From Bacteroidia bacterium (GTDB taxonomy: Bacteria > Bacteroidota > Bacteroidia > Chitinophagales > Saprospiraceae): a stretch of 7,438 nt of DNA. The stretch spans positions 1 through 7,438 of the forward strand of contig JAUIIF010000215.1 in assembly GCA_030431945.1 (NCBI GenBank), in the 5' to 3' direction. The notes under the pieces are model-generated. The model ran no database searches. It saw nothing but the letters and a program-made list of their open reading frames with translations, and was not told where the DNA came from. A program made the translations under genes and the position numbers. Below, in pieces: positions 1 through 5,049 of the stretch; positions within the stretch are counted from its first letter, which is position 1; every line of letters starts with the position of its first letter.

Positions 1-708
1 ACTGGCGTACGGCTGGTCGTTTTCCAGCACCGGATTCAGCCATAAAGCCGTGACACCGAGTTCCTCGAGGTAGTCCAGTTGGTCGATAATTCCCTGTAAG
101 TCACCGCCGTGGCGGAAGAAGAACTTCTTCCGGTTAAGGAGACGGTCTCTGGTTGCGGGAACCACGTCATTGGCGGGGTCACCGTTGGCAAACCGGTCTG
201 GCATGATCAGGTAGATCAGGTCCTGGGGGCCCAGTTGCTCCCGGCCGGTCCAACCTTTGCGGGGGTGGGGGAGAAGGTCGTAGCTGATCGTTTTGGGGGC
301 GCGATCGCCGGATGCAAGCCGTAGTTGGAAGGAGCCGGGCGAGGTGCCGGGGGCCAGGTCTAGCCCGACGAAGAGGTAATTGGGGTTTTCTGCCGGTTTG
401 ACGTAGTCAATGGTAATGCCTGGGTAGCTGATGCTTGCCTCCGTAAGGTTGGCCACGTCCTTTGCGTAAATCATGAGCTCCAGCTTACGGTCTGCCATGT
501 CCACCCACCAGTTGGGGGGCTCCACGCGCTCTTCCACCTGGTCTGCGCCGGTGGGCTGGCGCAGGTAATATTCTGATACCGGAACGTTTAACGCCCGCTC
601 CTGCATCGGGTCGTCGTTAAAGATCGTGGGGTCTTGCTCCTGCGCATGACCAAAGTATCCCGCCACTGCCAGGCAGCAGCAGAGAATGGTTTTTACACTA
701 CTATTCAT
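1..708 (-). CDS. Secreted GH13 alpha-glucan hydrolase (cyclomaltodextrinase/neopullulanase type), 3' part outside window
   Basis: This is the first 236 codons of an enzyme expected to cleave alpha-1,4 links in cyclodextrins, pullulan or maltodextrins in the periplasm. I translated it from the ATG at 706-708; the frame stays open to base 1. Residues 1-22 form a signal peptide (hydrophobic core, then GHA before QEQ). Three consecutive cysteines at 10-12 do not make a lipobox, because Leu, not Gly, Ala or Ser, precedes the first. Residues from about 57 to 150 resemble the cyclomaltodextrinase N-terminal beta domain, including VEPPNWW near 62-68. The catalytic barrel begins with YLIMPDRFANGDPANDVV (166-183), whose Asp/Asn residues are the usual calcium site of this subgroup. 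RHGGDLQG (199-206) and LWLNPVLEND (222-231) follow. The catalytic Asp-Glu-Asp residues lie beyond the edge, so activity cannot be judged. The gene diverges from the GT-C gene. The family is well supported; the exact substrate is not. Confidence 0.93.
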   Translation of the reverse strand, partial: MNSSVKTILCCCLAVAGYFGHAQEQDPTIFNDDPMQERALNVPVSEYYLRQPTGADQVEERVEPPNWWVDMADRKLELMIYAKDVANLTEASISYPGITIDYVKPAENPNYLFVGLDLAPGTSPGSFQLRLASGDRAPKTISYDLLPHPRKGWTGREQLGPQDLIYLIMPDRFANGDPANDVVPATRDRLLNRKKFFFRHGGDLQGIIDQLDYLEELGVTALWLNPVLENDQPYAS

Positions 709-768
709 AAACGGCAAGATAAGGGTAGTCGGGTGAATGTCCTCCACTTCTTCCGGTTGTGGTGGAAA

Positions 769-778
769 CGAAAATGTA
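769..778 (-). promoter_or_regulatory. Possible -7 element of the GH13 gene promoter
   Basis: Read on the minus strand, the site is TACATTTTCG, one mismatch from the Bacteroidota -7 consensus TAnnTTTG. Transcription would start near 763 and give a leader of about 55 nt before the ATG at 708. I see no clear TTG/TTTG element about 20 nt upstream, so this is only a candidate. Confidence 0.3.
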
Positions 779-1095
779 CCGCCAGTTCTGGAGTCTGGGC
801 CATGGCTGAGGGCCGGAAGACCATCTGTTGGGCCAAGCGGGGCCTGTCTTCCTCTTTTTAGGTGTGTAATTCGTTCTGTCTACTTCCCGGTACCCGGGCG
901 TCTCCGGCAACAACCGACGTTTCTCAGGGGCACACCCATGGTCCAGCGGCCCGCACGCGCCTGCTTACGATCAACTTACTTTGCACCAGCGTCCGCGCCC
1001 GCATCCTCCCACACGCAAGGGCACCACAGTAAGCTCTTGATCCGATGCCCCTGCGCTGTTCGCGCTCCCCTGGGCCTTTCCCTAAAATAATTGGC

Positions 1096-1107
1096 CCGTG
1101 GCCACGG
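1096..1107. repeat. 12-bp perfect palindrome upstream of GT-C gene
   Basis: CCGTGGCCACGG reads the same on both strands. It lies 52 bp before the chosen ATG at 1160, just upstream of the candidate promoter at 1148-1155. Its position would suit a dimeric regulator's operator, but there is only one copy in the region and no regulator gene nearby, so a regulatory role is speculation. Confidence 0.4.
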
Positions 1108-1147
1108 AAAACGGAAGGACATTTTCCGCTGCTTTGCTACTATTCTT

Positions 1148-1155
1148 TACCTTCG
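1148..1155 (+). promoter_or_regulatory. Possible -7 element of the GT-C gene promoter
   Basis: TACCTTCG followed by CGG is one mismatch from TAnnTTTG, in the sequence context often seen at Bacteroidota promoters. A T-rich patch (ATTTTCC, 1121-1127) lies about 20 nt upstream, where the -33 element would be. The predicted start of transcription would fall at about 1160, on the ATG itself, which would make the mRNA leaderless or nearly so. This closeness either weakens the promoter call or is a real peculiarity. Confidence 0.35.
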
Positions 1156-1159
1156 CGGT

Positions 1160-2770
1160 ATGGCTTTGAAAGCTGGTTCCCTCCTGTTGTTAGTTGCTCT
1201 GGTGATCGCTGCTTTGCTCCGGGTACCCGGCTGGTACACCCAGGAGGAAATGGCCCGCTGGCGCCTTTTTGAGGTAGATGAAGAGCAACACGTGGCCATT
1301 ACCATGCGCCGCTACAATGAGTTGGTCGGCCCGGAGAGAAGCATTCGTCATAAATTTCACGAACCCCCTTACAACGTAAGGGGGTATGGCTACCTGAATG
1401 CCCTGGTGGCTTACGTAGCGTTCAGGGGCAAAGAAAAACCGGCGGATTTTAGGGACATCGTATTATTGGGGCGGAAGCTCTCCACCCTGTATGCCCTTTT
1501 TCTGGTGGTCATCGTCTTTTTTCTGGGGCGTGCTGCGGGCTTGTCTCCGCCATTTGCCGGGGTGGCCAGCCTCTTGCTGGCCTGTTGCGACGTTAATGCC
1601 ACTTACAGCCACTACATGCTGCCGGCCTCTGGTTACGTCATGTTTGCGTGGCTGGCCCTGCTGGGAGGTGTTCGGTTATTGAGACAGCCTTCCGGCCTGG
1701 CTTTAATCCTGCTGGCCCTGGGAGCTGCGGGAGCTGCGGCCTTCAAATTTGACATTTTTCCACTGGTCTGGGGAGGGCTCTTGTTGCTGGCCCTGAGCTG
1801 GCGCGGGACTACGGCGGGTAACCTTCCCGGGGTTCCGCGTTCCTACCTGCCGCTAGGCATTCTGGTATTGCTGGCCTTTCTCTGGTTGCTGACGATCGGT
1901 TGGTCATGGCAGGAAATCGTCGATTCCTTTACCACCCTGCGTAAAGTCAATCGGGATGTGATTGCCGTAGACGATCACTTTCGTGACAACCTGCTGGCCT
2001 ATCCCCTGGGGATGCTGGCGGGCATTGGTCTGCCGGCTTTTGGCCTGGCTGCCTGGGCTGCCGCCGGTGTGGTGCGCCGGCGCTTTTCCGGGAAGGAGCC
2101 GGGCTGGACTTTCCCCCGGTTGGCGGCGCTTTACCTGGGTTTATACCTGCTGACGGAATTCTTCGTTCGCTGGTATATGGACACCACCTTTATTCGTCGG
2201 GTGAACGTTTTCATGCCGGCCATTGCTTTGTTGGCGGCTTATGCCCTGCAACGGCTGCGGGCTACCCCGTGGTGGTCAGCCCTGGTGGTGGCCTGGTCGC
2301 TGGGGCTGGCAGTGGTGGGGCAGAGCCACCACTGGTTTGATACCCGGATCGCGATGCGGGAGTGGGCGAATGAAACACTTCCCCGGCCGGTTAAAGTAGG
2401 CATTTCGGCTTCGATCAACATCGACGGCTTACAAAACTGGAAATATTATCTGGATTACGATTGGGAGTATTTTATCCTGCACGAAGGCTTTTACCGCCGG
2501 TACACCAAAAGCCTGACCACCCCTTTTGGCGTACCAAAATGTTGTGAGGAAATCTATCATTGTGGCCCGGTAGATCAGTGTCTGGATTTTCAAACCATGC
2601 TGCTGGGCCAGCGGGAAGATGTGGTGCTGGTTAAAGCTTTCCGTACCTGGGATGTGTTCCCGGAACGGTTGCTGTATCACGAGCTGTTCGGCTACTACGA
2701 AACTTTCCTCGGCGACGTAGAAGTCTACCGAAGACTGGCACCCAAAAAAGCCGCCCGCTCCACCTCCTGA
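1160..2770 (+). CDS. GT-C-type integral membrane glycosyltransferase
   Basis: This 536-residue inner-membrane protein probably transfers a sugar from a polyprenyl-phosphate donor to an acceptor on the outer face of the membrane. It has about 11-12 hydrophobic segments (near 4-21, 76-89, 106-125, 130-143, 155-172, 178-196, 199-213, 230-248, 279-303, 319-337, 347-365, 371-388). The first outer loop contains EVDEEQH (38-44), matching the Asp-Glu pair that GT-C enzymes of the PMT/ArnT superfamily use for metal or donor binding. FIRRVNVFMPAIALLAAYAL (344-363) resembles the late helices of that family. A soluble tail (about 389-536) carries four cysteines, 461, 462, 468 and 474, which could form disulfides in the periplasm. 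I chose the ATG at 1160 over the in-frame TTG at 1091 because it starts just before the first membrane helix, while the extra 23 residues are basic and featureless. No sugar or acceptor can be named, and no polysaccharide cluster is visible around it. Confidence 0.8.
   Translation: MALKAGSLLLLVALVIAALLRVPGWYTQEEMARWRLFEVDEEQHVAITMRRYNELVGPERSIRHKFHEPPYNVRGYGYLNALVAYVAFRGKEKPADFRDIVLLGRKLSTLYALFLVVIVFFLGRAAGLSPPFAGVASLLLACCDVNATYSHYMLPASGYVMFAWLALLGGVRLLRQPSGLALILLALGAAGAAAFKFDIFPLVWGGLLLLALSWRGTTAGNLPGVPRSYLPLGILVLLAFLWLLTIGWSWQEIVDSFTTLRKVNRDVIAVDDHFRDNLLAYPLGMLAGIGLPAFGLAAWAAAGVVRRRFSGKEPGWTFPRLAALYLGLYLLTEFFVRWYMDTTFIRRVNVFMPAIALLAAYALQRLRATPWWSALVVAWSLGLAVVGQSHHWFDTRIAMREWANETLPRPVKVGISASINIDGLQNWKYYLDYDWEYFILHEGFYRRYTKSLTTPFGVPKCCEEIYHCGPVDQCLDFQTMLLGQREDVVLVKAFRTWDVFPERLLYHELFGYYETFLGDVEVYRRLAPKKAARSTS
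1363..1385. repeat. Perfect 10-bp inverted repeat inside GT-C gene
   Basis: The arms ACCCCCTTAC (1363-1372) and GTAAGGGGGT (1376-1385) pair perfectly around a 3-nt AAC loop, about 200 nt into the coding sequence. It encodes part of residues 68-76 (EPPYNVRGY). The mRNA should fold into a stable hairpin here, but no T-run follows on the plus strand, so it is not a standard terminator. It may be a chance product of codon choice. Confidence 0.75.
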
Positions 2771-2831
2771 GGCTGATGGATGGCCCGGAAGGTGGGGTAC
2801 TTGCGCAGAAAAATTAGCGAAACTCTTTCCC

Positions 2832-3332
2832 CTAGCGGGCAAAGTAGTTGCCGGACATGAATAGCGGGAAGGTAGGTGCAAAGGGTTCTGAGACTTCCAC
2901 CGTGCCTTCCAAAAACCAATTGTTGCTGGCAATGTCCCGCGTACCGAGCAAACTGCCACCGGTAATGGTGCCCACCGGTTGTTCTACAAACTGTCCGCTC
3001 GTAAAGGCAAAGGTCTTGAGCGCCGCCCAGTCCGTTTCCGTAAATTCAAAAGAGGACAGGCTGTTGTCGAGGACAATGAAAATGGACTCCCTGCTTTCGT
3101 CGCCAGCGACTGACAAATCAGGGTCTACCGTTCTGGTGATTTGTAAAATGAGGGTGGAATCTGATGGAGTAAAAACCGTTACCAGGCCACCGCCGGTAAG
3201 GGTGTCGAGGTTCAGATCGAAATTATTTATCGCCAGACGGGTGGTATCAGTACTGAAGCCACCACCGGCATCGTCATCCAGGCAGCTGCTAAAAACAGCA
3301 AAAGAAAACAGCAGGAACAAAGGGTATTTCAT
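2832..3332 (-). CDS. Small lipoprotein of unknown function, probably surface exposed
   Basis: I do not recognise this 166-residue protein. The N-terminus MKYPLFLLFSFAVFSSC is a lipoprotein signal peptide whose FSSC box places the lipidated cysteine at 17. The next residues are Leu-Asp-Asp-Asp. Acidic residues just after the +1 Cys resemble the lipoprotein export signal that sends Bacteroidota lipoproteins to the cell surface, so surface display is inferred. The mature part (about 150 residues) is rich in Ser, Thr, Gly and alternating hydrophobics and looks all-beta; no catalytic motif or metal site is evident. The start at 3330-3332 is set by the signal peptide. The opposite strand has a 190-codon open frame over the same DNA, but its product lacks any signal or motif. 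The gene follows the TPR gene in the same direction after 169 bp, beyond a terminator, and converges on the GT-C gene. Confidence 0.85.
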   Translation of the reverse strand: MKYPLFLLFSFAVFSSCLDDDAGGGFSTDTTRLAINNFDLNLDTLTGGGLVTVFTPSDSTLILQITRTVDPDLSVAGDESRESIFIVLDNSLSSFEFTETDWAALKTFAFTSGQFVEQPVGTITGGSLLGTRDIASNNWFLEGTVEVSEPFAPTFPLFMSGNYFAR

Positions 3333-3370
3333 GGGGAGGTTTTATCGGGGTTACCGGCTACTTAAAACTG

Positions 3371-3412
3371 AAAAAATCCAACCGGTCAGCATACTGTTTC
3401 GGTCAACCGGTT
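3371..3412 (-). repeat. Paired AACCGGT sites forming an imperfect hairpin with a T-run
   Basis: AACCGGT (3380-3386) and ACCGGTT (3406-3412) are inverted to one another; the same sites read as a direct repeat CAACCGGT 25 bp apart (3379 and 3404). On the minus strand the second arm is followed by GGATTTTTTC, so the element could act as a weak secondary terminator behind the TPR gene or as an attenuator in front of the lipoprotein gene. Alternatively the two palindromic cores could be tandem protein-binding sites. No clear promoter was found between here and the lipoprotein ATG. Confidence 0.5.
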
Positions 3413-3434
3413 CTCTTTAGGCTTAGGCCAAGCC

Positions 3435-3474
3435 AAAAAAATGGCGGGCTGGTTGCTCAAGCAACCAGCCCGCC
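3435..3474 (-). terminator. Intrinsic terminator of the TPR gene
   Basis: A perfect 15-bp stem (3443-3457 with 3460-3474, arm GGCGGGCTGGTTGCT) closes a 2-nt spacer; in RNA the loop will open slightly. On the minus strand it is followed, after one A, by seven T residues (3435-3441). It lies 27 nt past the TPR stop codon. Stem, GC content and T-run are all those of a strong rho-independent terminator. Confidence 0.93.
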
Positions 3475-3501
3475 GAAGCAAATCTTACTTGCCGTAAGGG
3501 C

Positions 3502-4845
3502 TTACATTCCCTTAGACTTGAAGTAGGAAGTAGCGTTACTTTCACCTGCCTGTACCTTTTCGATCCGGGCTTTGAACTCATTGGAAATTTCGTACTCGTC
3601 GGTCCGGGCGTACATCTCCTTGAGGGCGATCAGCGTATTGAGGTCGTTCGGGTTGGTCATTTCCGCTTTCTGGAAGTAGGGAAGTGCTTTTTCAAACTCT
3701 GCGTCCACTTCAGCTTTCAGGGCTTCGTATTTCTTCTGGCCTTCTTTGCTGAAGTCGTTGCCGAGCTCAACCAGTTGCTGCGACATGGCAGCACCACGGT
3801 TGTAGATCATAGCACCGAGGCTGTAGATCAGGCGGCTGGCATTGGCATCTTTGGTCAGGCCCTCCTCGTACTTGGCCTTCGCCAGTTCGAAGTATTCTGA
3901 AGCCTTTTCCTCGTTACCTTCTTCCTTAGCGCTGTTGTAAAGTTGCTCGTACACCTGACCCAGGGTAGCGTAGAGGCTGGTGTTGTCCGGCTCTTTGGTG
4001 ATGGCTTCCTGCAGTTTGCCGGTCAGCTCGTCAAGGCGACCTTCTGCCAGGTAGTAGTTGATTTCGGTAAAGAGCAACTGGGTTTCTTCCGGGAAAGCTG
4101 CCCGACCTTCAGACAGGTATTTACCCGCCGTCTTCATGTCGCCTTTTGCTTCGAAGATTTTGTACAGGCCATCGTACAGGCTGGCGTCCTTGTATCCGTT
4201 TTCGTAGAGCTGGAGGAAGAGTGGCTCGGCAACGTCATAATTCTTCAACAAGAGTGCGGACAGGCCGGCATAGTACTTCTCGTCGTTCAGCTTATCAGCG
4301 TCGAGCGTAGAATCTCCACCGTTCTTCGTCAGGAATTCGTGGGCCATGACGCTGGTCTGGAAAGCCACCATGCTTTGCGCAAAGTCTTTGTCCTGAATTG
4401 CGTAGATGCCTTCGTTGGAAATGTTGCCCTGGAGGCCGGCAAGATCCTTCAACACTGCTTTGCGGACAGACTTGCCTTTCTTAGGATCGGCGGTGTCGTA
4501 AGCCGTCATGAAAGCTTTGGCAGCTTTTACTGCGGGGCTTTCCACGAGCTTTTTCGTAGCGGCAGGATCTGTGGTATTCGTAGAGCGGGAGATGACGTAG
4601 TTGTTGGCGGCGGCGGCATAGATTTCTCCTGCTTCCAAAAGTGCTTTCGGGTCACTTTTAACGCCCGCATCTTCCAGAGCGGTGCCGATCATATCGACGG
4701 CTTCCTGAAGTTTGGCTGCATCGCTGGCCAGTGAGTAGCTGTCAAATGCTTTTTTGGCGGCTTTAAAGGCGTCTTCTCCCGTTTGGGCCACGAGGGCACC
4801 AGCAGTAAGGAAAAGGACGAGCATGCTAAGAATAAGTTTACGCAT
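3502..4845 (-). CDS. Exported tetratricopeptide-repeat protein
   Basis: This 447-residue protein is exported by a clear signal peptide (MRKLILSMLVLFLTAGALVA, cleavage before Gln21) and has no lipobox, so it should be periplasmic. The mature chain is almost wholly helical and rich in Ala, Glu, Lys, Leu and Tyr. TPR-like helix pairs can be seen at about 187-216, 220-252, 254-286, 288-330 (with an insertion) and 400-432. The stretch SLGAMIYNRGAAMSQQ (342-357) resembles a segment I associate with Bacteroidota TPR proteins. TPR arrays bind proteins, so an envelope scaffold or chaperone role is inferred; no enzyme domain is present. It lies 204 bp downstream of gyrA in the same direction. From memory, a TPR protein follows gyrA in other Bacteroidota as well (for example tprA in Porphyromonas gingivalis), which I could not verify here. 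Its own promoter candidate and terminator suggest a monocistronic unit. Confidence 0.88.
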   Translation of the reverse strand: MRKLILSMLVLFLTAGALVAQTGEDAFKAAKKAFDSYSLASDAAKLQEAVDMIGTALEDAGVKSDPKALLEAGEIYAAAANNYVISRSTNTTDPAATKKLVESPAVKAAKAFMTAYDTADPKKGKSVRKAVLKDLAGLQGNISNEGIYAIQDKDFAQSMVAFQTSVMAHEFLTKNGGDSTLDADKLNDEKYYAGLSALLLKNYDVAEPLFLQLYENGYKDASLYDGLYKIFEAKGDMKTAGKYLSEGRAAFPEETQLLFTEINYYLAEGRLDELTGKLQEAITKEPDNTSLYATLGQVYEQLYNSAKEEGNEEKASEYFELAKAKYEEGLTKDANASRLIYSLGAMIYNRGAAMSQQLVELGNDFSKEGQKKYEALKAEVDAEFEKALPYFQKAEMTNPNDLNTLIALKEMYARTDEYEISNEFKARIEKVQAGESNATSYFKSKGM

Positions 4846-4937
4846 GATGGTAGTTTGTTGGTTTTTCGTAATTGAGTTACACCATTATAGACGCTAACCG
4901 GTCCGGGTAGGTAACAGGGAAACGTTAATAATGGCCG

Positions 4938-4968
4938 CAAAAGTCGTTAATACAATCCTAAAAATAAA
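4938..4968 (-). promoter_or_regulatory. Candidate promoter of the TPR gene
   Basis: On the minus strand TTTA (4965-4968) is followed after 19 nt by GACTTTTG (4938-4945), one mismatch from TAnnTTTG and then CGG. Transcription would begin near 4933, leaving a leader of about 88 nt. An alternative is TATAATGG (4882-4889, minus strand), closer to the ATG but a poorer match to the Bacteroidota consensus and more like a sigma-70 -10 box. Confidence 0.4.
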
Positions 4969-4973
4969 GGATT
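4954..4973. repeat. Short AT-rich inverted repeat between gyrA and the TPR gene
   Basis: AATCCT (4954-4959) and AGGATT (4968-4973) form a 6-bp stem around an 8-nt loop that is TTATTTTT on the minus strand. It overlaps the -33 part of the candidate TPR promoter and lies just behind the gyrA hairpin. It could be a binding site or a back-up transcript end; too short to decide. Confidence 0.4.
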
Positions 4974-4984
4974 CTTGCTTTGTA

Positions 4985-5024
4985 CTATAAATAGCCCGCC
5001 CCGGCGAAGGTTCGCCGGGGCGGG
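4985..5024 (-). terminator. GC-rich hairpin, probable gyrA terminator
   Basis: A perfect 14-bp inverted repeat (4995-5008 and 5011-5024, arm CCCGCCCCGGCGAA) starts 25 nt past the gyrA stop codon. On the minus strand it is followed by CTATTTATAG, which is AT-rich but lacks a proper T-run. The stem is extremely stable, so termination or 3'-end protection of gyrA mRNA is likely, though some read-through into the TPR gene is possible. Confidence 0.8.
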
Positions 5025-5049
5025 TAAATGGAGAGGGGAGAAGACCGTT

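Larger units (their letters stand above)
709..1159. other. Divergent intergenic region
   Basis: This 451-bp spacer separates the divergent GH13 and GT-C genes, so it must carry both promoters. Open frames here (for example 737-1090 plus and 701-913 minus) give low-complexity, Pro/Arg/Ser-rich products without recognisable motifs, and I regard them as noise. Visible structure: an inverted repeat CCCGG-TAC-CCGGG at 886-898, a 12-bp palindrome at 1096-1107, a promoter-like TTACTTTGCACC at 976-987 on the plus strand (one mismatch to TAnnTTTG, but no TTG at the expected upstream spacing), and a second candidate at 1148-1155. No tRNA cloverleaf or riboswitch was recognised. Confidence 0.7.

Noticed and set aside
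673..681. Triple cysteine in the GH13 signal peptide as a lipidation site
   Set aside because: The residue before the first Cys is Leu and the others are preceded by Cys, so no lipobox exists; a normal cleavage site GHA follows.
737..1090. 117-codon plus-strand open frame in the divergent spacer
   Set aside because: Composition is like translated non-coding DNA, with no motif, signal peptide or conserved look.
1091..1159. Upstream TTG start for the GT-C gene
   Set aside because: The extra 23 residues are basic and featureless, TTG is a rare start, and the ATG at 1160 directly precedes the first membrane helix.
1721..1738. Tandem GGAGCTGCG duplication in the GT-C gene
   Set aside because: Two in-frame 9-bp copies encoding Gly-Ala-Ala in a membrane helix; too short and too typical of Ala/Gly-rich helices to mean much.
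2771..2831. Search for a shared terminator between the convergent GT-C and lipoprotein genes
   Set aside because: No stable inverted repeat with a T-run could be found in these 61 bp.
2429..2959. 176-codon minus-strand open frame overlapping the end of the GT-C gene
   Set aside because: It overlaps both the GT-C tail and the end of the lipoprotein gene and has no recognisable feature.
2848..3420. 190-codon plus-strand open frame opposite the lipoprotein gene
   Set aside because: The product has no signal or family motif, whereas the minus strand has a lipobox and acidic export motif.
3943..4734. 263-codon plus-strand open frame opposite the TPR gene
   Set aside because: The opposite strand has a signal peptide, TPR repeats and a terminator; this frame has none.
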